Translations under genes and position numbers: made by a program
Notes under the pieces: model-generated
The model's input: the letters and a program-made list of their open reading frames with translations, nothing else
Told to the model about the DNA's origin: nothing
The model's database searches: none
From: Dryocola sp051307055
GTDB lineage: Bacteria > Pseudomonadota > Gammaproteobacteria > Enterobacterales > Enterobacteriaceae
Assembly: GCF_051307055.1 (NCBI RefSeq)
Contig: NZ_CP149994.1
Location: forward strand, 434,001-498,000
Reading direction: 5' to 3'
Length of the DNA: 64,000 nt
In this document: in pieces, positions 38,151-46,816 of the stretch
Layout: each line of letters opens with the position of its first letter
How positions within the stretch are numbered: the stretch's first letter is position 1

Positions 38151-39653
38151 TTAACGCCTGCGACCGCCCATAATGCTGCCCAGCACGCCGCGAATAATCT
38201 GCCTGGTCACCTGCCGCGCCGCGCTCTTCGCCATGGTCTGCACCACGCCATCTTTCTTGCCGCCGCGCGGCCCGGTGGTGCCGAACAGGATATCTTTCAG
38301 CCCGCCGAGAATACCGCCGTCTACGGCTACCGCGTCGCCTTTCGCCGGCGGCGCGTTCTGCTTCTCGCCCGCCGCTTGCACATCTTTTTGCAGCCGTTCA
38401 TAGGCGGACTCGCGGTCTACCGCTTCGTCGTATTTGCCGTACAGCGGAGAATGGTTCAGCAGGCCGTTGCGCTCATCAATCGTCACCGGGCCCATGCGCG
38501 AGCAGGGCGCAATCACCATCACGCGCTCCACGACCGTTGGGCTGCCTTTCTCGTCGAGGAAAGAAACCAGCGCCTCGCCGGTGCCCAGTTCCTGAATCGC
38601 CTTCTCGGTATCAAACGCCGGATTAGCGCGCATGGTTTGCGCCGCTGTTTTCACCGCCTTCCGATCTTTTGGCGTAAAGGCGCGTAACGCGTGCTGAACG
38701 CGGTTACCGAGCTGACCCAGCACGGTATCCGGAATATCCGACGGATTCTGGGAAACAAAATAAACGCCCACGCCTTTGGAGCGGATAAGCCGGATCGCCT
38801 GCTCGATTTTATCCAGCAGCACCTGCGGGGCATCGTTAAACAGCAGGTGCGCTTCGTCAAAGAAAAACACCAGCTTTGGTTTATCCAGATCGCCCACCTC
38901 CGGCAGCTGCTCGTACACTTCCGAGAGCATCCACAGCAGGCTTGCGGCATACAGCTTCGGCATCTGGTAGAGCTTCTCCGCCGAGAGAATATTGATGATG
39001 CCTTTGCCGTCGGCGCTGGTGCGCATCCAGTCTTTGATATCCAGCATCGGCTCGCCGAAGAAGTACTCCGCGCCCTGCTGCTCAAGCTGCAACAGCCCGC
39101 GCTGGATAGCGCCCACTGAGGCGCTGCTGATATTGCCGTACTGGTTCTGGAACGACTTAGCGTTATCCCCGATGTACTGCGTGGCGGCGCGCAGATCTTT
39201 AAAATCGAGCAGCAGCAGGCCCTGGTCGTCGGCAATGCGGAAGATGATTTGCAGCACGCCGGACTGCACCTCGTTGAGGTTAAGCAGCCGGGAAAGCAGC
39301 AGCGGCCCGAGGTCCGAGATGGTGGCGCGCACCGGATGACCCTTCTCGCCAAAAATATCCCACAGCACCACCGGATTGCCGTGCGGCGACCAGTCCGTCA
39401 CGCCAATTCGGGCAAGCCTGGCCAGCAGCTTTTCCGACTCCGCGCCTTCTTCGGCCACGCCGGTTAGATCGCCTTTCACATCGGCCATAAATACCGGCAC
39501 GCCGATGGCTGAGAAGGATTCCGCCAGTTTTTGCAGCGTGACCGTTTTGCCGGTGCCCGTTGCGCCGGTAATCAGCCCGTGGCGGTTGGCCATGGCGGGC
39601 AGTAAATGAAGTTGTTTATCGATAGTTCTGGCAATCAGCAGCGGCGCGGTCAT
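38151..39653 (-). CDS. yjgR: YjgR, HerA-like DUF853 ATPase
   Basis: The 500 residues form a HerA/FtsK-type P-loop ATPase with Walker A GATGTGKT near residue 31 and Walker B LVFFFDEAHLLF near 263. The C-terminus is glycine- and arginine-rich. It is nearly co-linear with E. coli YjgR, whose substrate is unknown. In E. coli it also lies near ahr and leuX, so the dihydroxyacetone kinase gene is inserted between conserved neighbours. Confidence 0.92.
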   Translation of the reverse strand: MTAPLLIARTIDKQLHLLPAMANRHGLITGATGTGKTVTLQKLAESFSAIGVPVFMADVKGDLTGVAEEGAESEKLLARLARIGVTDWSPHGNPVVLWDIFGEKGHPVRATISDLGPLLLSRLLNLNEVQSGVLQIIFRIADDQGLLLLDFKDLRAATQYIGDNAKSFQNQYGNISSASVGAIQRGLLQLEQQGAEYFFGEPMLDIKDWMRTSADGKGIINILSAEKLYQMPKLYAASLLWMLSEVYEQLPEVGDLDKPKLVFFFDEAHLLFNDAPQVLLDKIEQAIRLIRSKGVGVYFVSQNPSDIPDTVLGQLGNRVQHALRAFTPKDRKAVKTAAQTMRANPAFDTEKAIQELGTGEALVSFLDEKGSPTVVERVMVIAPCSRMGPVTIDERNGLLNHSPLYGKYDEAVDRESAYERLQKDVQAAGEKQNAPPAKGDAVAVDGGILGGLKDILFGTTGPRGGKKDGVVQTMAKSAARQVTRQIIRGVLGSIMGGRRR

Positions 39654-39788
39654 GATTGGTTCCCCGGGGCGACATTTCCATAATCATAGCAATCGCATAG
39701 AGAACGTCATCAGCATCTTCCCAGGTTTGCGGCAGGCCTCGCACCAGAGTCTATGCTTTCCATACGTCTTACAAAAATTCAGGAAACT

Positions 39789-41438
39789 ATGTCCAGATTC
39801 TTCTTTAACGACCGCCAGCAGCTGGTCAACGATGCCATAGAAGGCGTAATTATCAGCTCCCGCCACCGTAATCTGACCCGCCTTGAGATAGACCCCGCCA
39901 TCCGCGTGGTGGTGCGTAACGACTGGGATAAAAGCAAAGTGGCGATTATTTCCGGCGGCGGCTCCGGCCACGAACCGGCGCACGTGGGCTTTGTGGGAAA
40001 AGGCATGCTCACCGCCGCGGTGTGTGGCGATCTCTTCGCTTCGCCAAGCGTGGACGCGGTGCTGAACGCCATCGTGGCGGTAACCGGCGACCGCGGCTGC
40101 CTGCTGATTGTGAAAAACTACACCGGCGATCGCCTGAACTTCGGCCTCGCCGCGGAAAAAGCCAAAAAACACGGCCTGAAGGTTGAGATGGTGATCGTCG
40201 GCGATGATATCTCTCTGCCGGATAACAAACAGCCGCGCGGCATCGCCGGCACGGCGCTGGTGCATAAAATTGCGGGCTTCGCCGCAGAGCAGAGCAAATC
40301 TCTCGGCGAGGTAAAAGCCATCGCCCAGCAGGCCTGCGACAGCGTTGCCAGCATGGGCGTGGCAATGCAGACCTGCAACCTGCCGGGTAGCGATGATGAA
40401 GAAGGGCGTATTAAAGGCGGCCACGTCGAGCTGGGGCTGGGCATTCACGGCGAGCCGGGCGCCAGCACCATCGATACGCAGAACAGTAAAGAGATTATCG
40501 CCACGCTGGTTAAGCACCTGCTTCAAAAGACCGGCGCGGAGGCAAAACTTGCGGTGCTGATTAACAACCTCGGCGGCGTGTCGTCGCTGGAGATGGCGCT
40601 GCTGACCAGGGAGCTGGCGCATTCCGATCTTAAAGATCGGCTTGAATACCTGATTGGCCCCGCGCCGCTGGTGAGCGCGCTGGATATGAAAGGCTTCTCG
40701 CTTTCGGCCATTGCCCTGAACGACGACTTTATCAAAGCGTTGCAGGCCGACGTGGAAACCGCAGGCTGGCAGCCGATGGTGAAATGCCTGGCTATGCCAA
40801 CGCAAAAACATAGTTTGCTCCGCCGGGAAGTGGAAATAACGCCGTCTGATAACACCACCGTCAAAGCGATTGTGGCAAGCGTAGCCAAAACGCTGATCGG
40901 CCAGGAAAGCCACCTCAACGCGCTGGATGCAAAGGTGGGCGACGGCGATACCGGCTCCACCTTTGCCGAAGGGGCGAGAGATATTGCGCAGCTTAACGAA
41001 CAGGGCAAACTGCCGCTTAACGATCCGGCAGCCCTGCTGGAGCTGGTGGGCGACAGGCTGGCGACGGTGATGGGCGGCTCAAGCGGCGTGCTGATGTCCA
41101 TCTTCTTCACCGCTGCCGGGCAAAAGGTTGGCGAGAAAAAATCGCTGCCGGAAGCGCTGCTGTTTGGCCTGGAGCAGATGAAACGCTACGGCGGCGCGGA
41201 TCTGGGCGACAGAACGCTTATCGACGCCCTGCAACCGGCGCTGGAAGTCTTAAGGGATAAGGATCTGAAAGCCGCGGCGCAGGCCGCACAGAAAGGCGCA
41301 GACGAGACGGCGAAAATGCAGAAAGCCAACGCGGGCCGCTCGTCGTACGTTAACAGCGGCAACCTGGACGGAGTGAAAGATCCGGGCGCCGTTGCCGTGG
41401 CCGAGGTCTTTGCAGCTTTAGTTAAATCTGACTCGTAG
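39789..41438 (+). CDS. ATP-dependent dihydroxyacetone kinase, one-chain DhaK-DhaL type
   Basis: This 549-residue protein phosphorylates dihydroxyacetone with ATP. The DhaK half contains GGGSGHEPAH near residue 50 and LGLGIHGEPGAS near 220, whose histidine binds substrate covalently. The DhaL half has ALDAKVGDGDTGSTFAEG and GGSSGVLMSIFF for nucleotide binding. It resembles the Citrobacter freundii enzyme, not the PTS-dependent DhaKLM of E. coli. ATG 39789 has AGGA just upstream; twelve extra codons upstream are in frame. No dha regulator or glycerol dehydrogenase lies beside it. Confidence 0.93.
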   Translation: MSRFFFNDRQQLVNDAIEGVIISSRHRNLTRLEIDPAIRVVVRNDWDKSKVAIISGGGSGHEPAHVGFVGKGMLTAAVCGDLFASPSVDAVLNAIVAVTGDRGCLLIVKNYTGDRLNFGLAAEKAKKHGLKVEMVIVGDDISLPDNKQPRGIAGTALVHKIAGFAAEQSKSLGEVKAIAQQACDSVASMGVAMQTCNLPGSDDEEGRIKGGHVELGLGIHGEPGASTIDTQNSKEIIATLVKHLLQKTGAEAKLAVLINNLGGVSSLEMALLTRELAHSDLKDRLEYLIGPAPLVSALDMKGFSLSAIALNDDFIKALQADVETAGWQPMVKCLAMPTQKHSLLRREVEITPSDNTTVKAIVASVAKTLIGQESHLNALDAKVGDGDTGSTFAEGARDIAQLNEQGKLPLNDPAALLELVGDRLATVMGGSSGVLMSIFFTAAGQKVGEKKSLPEALLFGLEQMKRYGGADLGDRTLIDALQPALEVLRDKDLKAAAQAAQKGADETAKMQKANAGRSSYVNSGNLDGVKDPGAVAVAEVFAALVKSDS

Positions 41439-41658
41439 GTCGGATAAGCGAAGCGCCATCCGCCACAACCACAAAGCGCAGGCCGAATAAGCACAGTTTG
41501 TAGGTCGGATAAGCGAAGCGCCATCCGCCACAACCACAAAGCGCAGGCCGGATAAGCACAGTTTGTAGGTCGGATAAGCGAAGCGCCATCCGCCACAACC
41601 ACAAAGCGCAGACCGGATAAGCGCATTTTGTAGGTCGGATAAGCGAAGCGCCATCCGA
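41436..41658. repeat. Four 65-bp tandem REP-like repeats after the DHA kinase gene
   Basis: The core TAGGTCGGATAAGCGAAGCG starts at 41436, 41501, 41566 and 41631, an exact 65-base period. The linkers are nearly identical (CCACAACCACAAAGCGCAGG...GCACAGTTTG). The unit is a REP of a different subtype (CGGATAAGCG / CGCCATCCG) from the 54-bp array at 33.3 kb. It begins over the stop codon of the kinase gene. Confidence 0.93.
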
Positions 41659-41679
41659 CGCTAAGGCATCCGAAAATAA

Positions 41680-41712
41680 TAACAAGGGCCCCTTCACAGG
41701 GCCTTTTTCACA
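41680..41712. terminator. Bidirectional terminator between the DHA kinase gene and ahr
   Basis: AACAAGGGCCCCTTCACAGG followed by GCCTTTTT forms an imperfect stem with T-runs in the rightward direction. It lies between convergent genes. Confidence 0.65.
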
Positions 41713-42732
41713 TCAAAAATCAGCCTTCAGCACCACGCGGTAACGGACCTTGCCGTCGCGTACATGCTGGATAGCCTCGTTAATTTTCGACATCGGATAG
41801 AGCTCGGTCTGCGGCGCCACTTTTGCGCGCCCGGCAAGCTTCATCAGCGTGCGCAGCTCGTGCGGGGAGCCGGTTGCGGAACCCGTAATGCTGCGGTCGC
41901 CGGCAATCAGCTTGAACGCCGGAACGGCGAACGGCTTCATCACCGCGCCGACGGTGTGGAACTTGCCGCCATAGGCCAGCGCCTCGAAGTACGGCAGCCA
42001 GTCTAAATCGACGTTGACGGTATTAATGATGAGATCGAACTGCCGGGCGAGCGCCGTCAGCGCCTGCGGATCGCGGCTGTTCACCACCTTATCCGCGCCC
42101 ATCTTCAGGATCTCCTGCTCTTTAGACGGGTTGGAGCTGAACGCCGTCACCTCGCAGCCCATGGCGTGCAGCAGCTTGATGGCGATATGCCCAAGGCCGC
42201 CGATACCGATCACGCCCACGCGGCTGGTGGCCGTAATATGGTGCATCAGCAGCGGTTTAAAAACGGTGATGCCGCCGCACAGCAGCGGGCCGGCGGATTC
42301 AATATCGATGGAGTCCGGTAGCGGAATAACCCACTGCCAGTCGGCGCGGATTTTATCGGCAAAGCCGCCGCGGTTGATAATGGTCGCCACGCTGCCTTCC
42401 TGACAGTTCACCTGGCTGCCGCTGATACAGGCATCGCAGTGCCCGCAGCTGCGTGCCGTCCAGCCGATGCCCACGCGCTGGCCAACCTTCAGCCCTTTAT
42501 TCTGCGCGGCGCTGCCAAGGGCATGCACGCGGCCAACCACCTCATGCCCCGGCACCAGCGGATACTGCGAGAAGCCCCATTCGTTGTCGATCATCGACAG
42601 GTCGGAATGGCAGATGCCGCAGTATTCCACCTGGACTTCCACGTCCTCTGCGCCCAGCTCGCCCGCATCAAATTCGTAAAGCTCAAGCTCTGCGCCAGCC
42701 TGTGGCGCGGCGTAACTTTTTATTATGGACAT
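41713..42732 (-). CDS. ahr: Ahr (YjgB), NADPH-dependent aldehyde reductase
   Basis: Ahr is a zinc-dependent medium-chain dehydrogenase that reduces many aldehydes. The 339 residues contain the catalytic-zinc motif YCGICHSDLS, GHEVVGRV, the four structural-zinc cysteines in CGHCDACISGSQVNC, and the cofactor motif GIGGLGHIA. It matches E. coli Ahr in length. Like E. coli it lies near leuX, but here two extra genes separate them. Confidence 0.95.
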   Translation of the reverse strand: MSIIKSYAAPQAGAELELYEFDAGELGAEDVEVQVEYCGICHSDLSMIDNEWGFSQYPLVPGHEVVGRVHALGSAAQNKGLKVGQRVGIGWTARSCGHCDACISGSQVNCQEGSVATIINRGGFADKIRADWQWVIPLPDSIDIESAGPLLCGGITVFKPLLMHHITATSRVGVIGIGGLGHIAIKLLHAMGCEVTAFSSNPSKEQEILKMGADKVVNSRDPQALTALARQFDLIINTVNVDLDWLPYFEALAYGGKFHTVGAVMKPFAVPAFKLIAGDRSITGSATGSPHELRTLMKLAGRAKVAPQTELYPMSKINEAIQHVRDGKVRYRVVLKADF

Positions 42733-42825
42733 GTGATTCCCCTCGTGTTGGCTCAGTCAGGAAGTGTAGAGCATGGACGGCGCCATGACGGTGTGCGGGA
42801 TGTGCTTTTGGGGGCAGCGGGGATG

Positions 42826-42858
42826 GAGGGTGGATAAGCGAAGCGCCATCCACCGTGA
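42826..42858. repeat. Single REP-like hairpin
   Basis: GGGTGGATAAGCGAAGCGCC followed by ATCCACC forms one hairpin of the same type as the 54-bp array. It lies between ahr and the methyltransferase gene. Confidence 0.75.
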
Positions 42859-42867
42859 AAGGCGTAA

Positions 42868-43446
42868 CTATCTTTTATCCAGCACAGCGTTCAGCCACAT
42901 CTCATCCCGCCCGGGCCGTTTATCTTCGGTCGTCCAGAGTTCTGTGATTTTTATCTCCGGCACGCATTGCAGCAAAGCCTTAAAGCTCGCCTCATTCATA
43001 TCCGTAAACCGGCGCCCGTCCTTCTCGCGCTCGCCGTCGCCGTATTTAAAAGACACGTACCAGACGCCACCGGGCTTAAGGGCATGAGCTAGCTTCTGCA
43101 TCACTTCCGGCAGTTCAGACGCAGGAACGTGAAGCAGGGACGCGCAGCACCAGATACCGTCATACATTTGCTGCGCGGCAACTTCAGCGAACGTCTTCTG
43201 CTGCACCGGCAGGCCGGTATGTTTCCGTGCCAGCGCAACCATTTCAGAAGAGGCATCGAATGCCTCAACCTGATAACCCATCTCGTGAAATGCCTTAGCG
43301 TCGCGCCCGGAGCCGCAGCCCGCATCAAGCACGCGCGCACCGGGCGGAAGATGCCGGGTAAAAGATTCGTACAGCGAGGACATATCGACGTTAACCGTGC
43401 CGTCGAAAAAGGTCTGCGCGTGGTGCTGGTAGTAGTCGTTGCTCAT
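42868..43446 (-). CDS. Class I SAM-dependent methyltransferase, substrate unknown
   Basis: The 192-residue protein has the SAM motif LDAGCGSGRDAKAF near residue 40 and an acidic EAFDASSEM motif II. It looks like a small-molecule Methyltransf_11/25 enzyme. There is no DPPY/NPPY motif, so a DNA adenine methylase is unlikely. A conserved tail VSFKYGDGEREKDGRRFTDM is reminiscent of tellurite-type/ubiquinone-type methyltransferases but is not diagnostic. Its start overlaps the HNH gene stop (ATGA), so the two are coupled. Confidence 0.75.
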   Translation of the reverse strand: MSNDYYQHHAQTFFDGTVNVDMSSLYESFTRHLPPGARVLDAGCGSGRDAKAFHEMGYQVEAFDASSEMVALARKHTGLPVQQKTFAEVAAQQMYDGIWCCASLLHVPASELPEVMQKLAHALKPGGVWYVSFKYGDGEREKDGRRFTDMNEASFKALLQCVPEIKITELWTTEDKRPGRDEMWLNAVLDKR

Positions 43447-44459
43447 CAGAATATTGCCTCTCCTTCGGCCTGAGGTTCCCAGGTATGGAACAGCCGTACT
43501 CTGGCAGCGTTCCAGTTATCAATAAGGAAATTCCTGCGCTGTTCAGGCTGCTTACCCGTTTGATTGACGATGGTTTCATGCAGCGGCAGTCTGCTCTGAA
43601 TAAAGTATTCGTTGCGGGCGTGAAGCCTTGCCAGCAGCTTAGTGCCCGGTAAACGGGCGAACTTGCCCGCCTCGCCGCGATTGCAGCACTGGCACGCCAG
43701 CACCAGGTTCCAGACGCCGTTGATATTCGGCACCTCATCGCGCGCCATCCACGGAATAAAGTGGTCCACGTCCGCCAGCTCGCTATCCCCCGGCGTGAGG
43801 CTGATGGGCCGGAAGCAGTAAAAACAGCGCCCTTTCTGATAGCCGTTAAGGCTGTCGCGGCAGCTGGTGATATTGACTCGCCGCGCATTGGCCCGGCTAT
43901 ACAGCAGTTGATCATTCGCGTCGAATTCGACGTTGAGAAGATGGCGGGAAATACCCATTGTCCATGCCTGCTCAACCAGGTTCCAGCGCGCGGTAGTTTC
44001 AAAAGCCAGATTTTGATACTGCTGCCGCTCGCCAAGCTGGTAGAAGTTTTCGGTAAGCCGAATGCCGCTATTGGTTTTGCGCTCATCAACGAAAAAGCGC
44101 TTCTCAATCTCCCCTGAATTCACATTGTGGAAGGCGTCGATAACGTTATTAAAGCCGAGCCGCACCGTGATTTCCGTAAGCTTATTCTGCGTGATTTCGC
44201 CGTTGTTAAACTGCACGCAGGCTTCCAGATACCTGCTGCCACGCGAAGTAATTTGCTTTGGGGCATGCAACAGATGCTGGCAGATATGGCGACTGAAGGG
44301 CACGGCAAGCTGCTCAAGCGTAACCAGATCGCTGCCGGATTTATCCACCTCGTACAGGGCGTGCGCGAGCGCAAATTTGTAAGTTGCGACATTTCTTCCA
44401 AAAAGAATCACGCCCCGCCAGTAGTTCTCAAGCGTGGGGTCCGCCTGGTAAAAATGCAT
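43446..44459 (-). CDS. HNH endonuclease domain protein
   Basis: The 337 residues have an unknown N-terminal region (about 1-185) and a C-terminal zinc-finger HNH domain. The HNH has CFYCFRPI, the central DVDHFIPW and a second CXXC in CQCCNRGE. ATG 44459 has AGGA eight bases upstream; 47 upstream codons are open but lack a ribosome site. It is coupled to the methyltransferase gene and stands next to leuX on the core side, outside the integrase. Its role (restriction, abortive infection, or a mobile nuclease) is unknown. Confidence 0.75.
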   Translation of the reverse strand: MHFYQADPTLENYWRGVILFGRNVATYKFALAHALYEVDKSGSDLVTLEQLAVPFSRHICQHLLHAPKQITSRGSRYLEACVQFNNGEITQNKLTEITVRLGFNNVIDAFHNVNSGEIEKRFFVDERKTNSGIRLTENFYQLGERQQYQNLAFETTARWNLVEQAWTMGISRHLLNVEFDANDQLLYSRANARRVNITSCRDSLNGYQKGRCFYCFRPISLTPGDSELADVDHFIPWMARDEVPNINGVWNLVLACQCCNRGEAGKFARLPGTKLLARLHARNEYFIQSRLPLHETIVNQTGKQPEQRRNFLIDNWNAARVRLFHTWEPQAEGEAIF

Positions 44460-44678
44460 ATGTGTTCCTGTTGCGGTCCGGCTCGCAGAAAGCGGCAGGT
44501 GAGTTACTAAAACCTGTAACGGGATCACATAACAAATGAAAGGTGATGTAAACCGGGGAGATATAGATTTGGTGAATTTGTGATGCGGAGCGGAAAGCAA
44601 CAGACCAGGCGGGGCAGGGAGCGAGAAGATAACGCGCTGAAATTTTCAGCACTTAGCGCAGGTTGCGAAGGGCGGCGC

Positions 44679-44706
44679 TTGCAAGGTAGCGTGCGACAGG
44701 TATAAT
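44679..44706 (+). promoter_or_regulatory. leuX promoter
   Basis: TTGCAA at 44679-44684 and TATAAT at 44701-44706 are separated by 16 bases and stand 27 bases ahead of the tRNA. The rest of the region 44460-44678 holds no gene. Confidence 0.8.
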
Positions 44707-44733
44707 CCACAACGTTTTCCGCATACCCTTCGT

Positions 44734-44818
44734 GCCGAAGTGGCGAAATCGGTAGACGCAGTTGATTCAAAATCAACCGTAGAAATACGTGCCGGTTCGA
44801 GTCCGGCCTTCGGCACCA
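44734..44818 (+). tRNA. leuX: tRNA-Leu (CAA anticodon)
   Basis: The 85-base gene starts GCCGAAG and ends CTTCGGCACCA with the CCA encoded. It has the TTCGAGT T-loop (GGTTCGAGTCC), a GGTAGACGCA D-arm, a long variable arm, and the anticodon arm TTGATTCAAAATCAA with CAA anticodon. This agrees with E. coli leuX, a common integration site for genomic islands. Confidence 0.97.
44795..44818 (+). other. Probable attachment core (attL side) in the leuX 3' end
   Basis: P4-type integrases recombine in the 3' end of tRNA genes and leave the tRNA intact. The integrase starts 187 bases downstream, so the T-arm/acceptor part of leuX is the expected core. I saw no second copy before the window end, so attR lies beyond 64 kb or was lost. 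Confidence 0.55.
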
Positions 44819-44831
44819 AAAGCATGTAAAT

Positions 44832-44855
44832 GGACCTCAACTGAGGTCTTTTTTT
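44832..44855 (+). terminator. Terminator after leuX
   Basis: GACCTCA-AC-TGAGGTC is followed by seven T. It ends the tRNA transcript before the island. Confidence 0.88.
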
Positions 44856-44931
44856 ATGTCTAAAATCCAGTATTTATCTACCTTTCCAGCTATATTAACT
44901 CTCTCAAGGTCAACCGACTTCAACGGACATC

Positions 44932-44990
44932 TACCAACACATGTTGGTACAGATGATGGTATTTCCGGTTCGATAATGCTTGTACCAACA
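44932..44990. promoter_or_regulatory. Nested inverted repeats upstream of the integrase gene
   Basis: TACCAACA-CA-TGTTGGTA (44932-44949) is a perfect palindrome. Its right arm is also the left arm of a larger repeat, TGTTGGTACA (44942-44951) with TGTACCAACA (44981-44990). The last copy ends two bases before the AGGAGG ribosome site of int. It is probably an operator or arm-type integrase/excisionase site. Confidence 0.6.
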
Positions 44991-45004
44991 AGGAGGGGAT
45001 AAGC

Positions 45005-46270
45005 ATGGCGTTAACAGATATCAAGGTCAGAACAGCCAAGCCAACGGATAAGCAATACAAACTGACCGATGGCAGCGGTATGCACCTGCTTGTCCATCCT
45101 AATGGTTCTAAGTACTGGCGTTTGCAGTACCGTTATGACGGCAAGCAAAAGATGTTGGCACTTGGGGTTTATCCTGAAATCACACTGGCGGATGCCAGAG
45201 CACGTCGAGACGAAGCGCGTAAGCTGCTAGCGAATGGCGTCGATCCGGGAGACAAAAAGAAAAATGATAAGGTTGAACAGAGTAAAGCACGAACCTTCAA
45301 AGAGGTGGCGATCGAGTGGCATGGCACCAATAAAAAGTGGTCTGAAGATCACGCCCATCGTGTGCTAAAAAGCCTGGAGGATAATCTCTTTGCAGCGCTT
45401 GGTGAGCGTAATATCGTTGAGTTAAAAACTCGTGATTTATTAGCACCTATTAAAGCCGTAGAGATGTCTGGCCGTCTTGAGGTTGCTGCCCGTCTTCAAC
45501 AGCGCACTACGGCCATCATGCGTTATGCAGTGCAAAGTGGGTTAATTGATTATAACCCAGCACAAGAGATGGCTGGGGCGATTGCTTCCAGTAATCGACA
45601 ACATCGTCCGGCGCTGGAATTAAAGCGCATCCCGGAGTTACTTGAGAAAATAGACAGCTATACCGGCAGGCCGCTAACCCGCTGGGCGACAGAACTCACT
45701 CTGCTTATCTTTATTCGATCCAGTGAGCTGCGTTTTGCTCGCTGGTCAGAAATCGATTTTGAAACGTCAATGTGGACCATCCCGCCTGAGCGAGAGCCTA
45801 TTCCTGATGTGAAACATTCTCAGCGAGGCTCAAAGATGCGTACACCTCATCTGGTGCCACTTTCAAAGCAGGCGCTGGCGATCCTGAAGCAGATAAAACA
45901 GTTCTGTGGTGAACATGAGCTGATTTTTATTGGCGATCACGATCCGCGTAAGCCAATGAGTGAAAACACCGTAAACAGTGCGCTACGGGTGATGGGATAT
46001 GATACTAAGGTTGAGGTTTGCGGCCACGGTTTCCGCACAATGGCCTGTAGCTCGTTAATTGAGTCAGGACTATGGTCGAAGGATGCAGTGGAGCGCCAGA
46101 TGAGCCATATGGAACGCAATTCGGTGAGGGCAGCGTATATCCACAAAGCGGAACATCTGGATGAGCGCAAGCTGATGTTGCAGTGGTGGGCTGATTTTCT
46201 GGATGCGAATCGGGAGAGAGCGATTACGCCGTTTGATTATGCGAAGATCAATCGAGGTAATGGCGTGTGA
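45005..46270 (+). CDS. P4-type tyrosine integrase (IntB-like)
   Basis: The 421-residue recombinase has the DUF4102 N-terminal arm-binding region (about 1-90, TDIKVRTAKPTDKQYKLTDG), a core-binding domain, and the catalytic domain. Candidate active residues are Arg238, His341, Arg344 and Tyr378 (HGFR and AAYIHK motifs). An excellent AGGAGGGG site precedes ATG 45005. Its place after leuX matches intB of the E. coli leuX island. It would integrate and excise the element that fills the rest of the window. Confidence 0.95.
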   Translation: MALTDIKVRTAKPTDKQYKLTDGSGMHLLVHPNGSKYWRLQYRYDGKQKMLALGVYPEITLADARARRDEARKLLANGVDPGDKKKNDKVEQSKARTFKEVAIEWHGTNKKWSEDHAHRVLKSLEDNLFAALGERNIVELKTRDLLAPIKAVEMSGRLEVAARLQQRTTAIMRYAVQSGLIDYNPAQEMAGAIASSNRQHRPALELKRIPELLEKIDSYTGRPLTRWATELTLLIFIRSSELRFARWSEIDFETSMWTIPPEREPIPDVKHSQRGSKMRTPHLVPLSKQALAILKQIKQFCGEHELIFIGDHDPRKPMSENTVNSALRVMGYDTKVEVCGHGFRTMACSSLIESGLWSKDAVERQMSHMERNSVRAAYIHKAEHLDERKLMLQWWADFLDANRERAITPFDYAKINRGNGV

Positions 46271-46606
46271 GTTGGATGCCTTTATTTCTCGGTTGATGTT
46301 TAAATTAAAAAGACCAACCAGCCAGCTTAGGACTGGTTGGTCGCTGTAGTTTTTACCGTTGTTATCAGAATTCCATCTGCTAGGTACAGAGCCGCCACAC
46401 AAAAAGGATGGCTGCAATAATGCCTTGAATGTACATATAGTTGCGAGCATCATCGCAAACATGTGCTCATGGATTCTTCAATGCAATGACCTCTGACAAA
46501 ACCCTAAAGCAAGCGATATCAAATAATCACTATCTGACGCAAAGGTGAACAGCGTGCGCCACATAAGTCATTATTGCTGCTGCACGTCCTCACACACTAT
46601 CGGTAG

Positions 46607-46816
46607 GACCATGATCGCCTGTTTAACTATGATTCTGAAATCTACGAGCCCCTGTTGGATCTTCTGGAACGTTATGGATCGCAGTGCCGTGTCCCGCGTA
46701 AAAATCCCTTCGGCTCCGGATAAACAGACCTCGCAGAAATTCAGAAATACCTCCCTGATTCTCCTTTCAGAGGAAAGTTCTTCGTCCCTTCCGGCCTCCA
46801 AAACACAGGAATGATA
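46607..46816 (+). pseudogene. Decayed reading frame in frame with the membrane protein gene
   Basis: The frame of the next gene extends upstream with protein-like sequence: NYDSEIYEPLLDLLERYG, then after an in-frame TAA at 46721, DLAEIQKYLPDSPFRGKFF. A TAG at 46604 closes it on the left. The composition looks coding, but no start or family was recognised. It may be the remnant tail of a larger gene. The surrounding 46271-46606 holds no other gene that I could support. Confidence 0.35.

Noticed and set aside
39684..40913. A 409-codon frame on the minus strand over the DHA kinase gene.
   Set aside because: It is antisense to a well-conserved kinase; its residues reflect the codon bias of the sense gene.
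41186..41697. Several minus-strand frames of 78-146 codons near the end of the DHA kinase gene.
   Set aside because: They arise from the 65-bp repeats and the antisense of the kinase.
42868..44459. Calling the HNH/methyltransferase pair a type II R-M system.
   Set aside because: The methyltransferase has no DNA-methylase catalytic motif (no DPPY/NPPY or PCQ).
46545..46814. An 89-codon plus-strand frame before the membrane gene.
   Set aside because: Its translation is Ser/Cys-rich without any protein-like pattern, whereas another frame of the same DNA looks coding; I report that one as a remnant.
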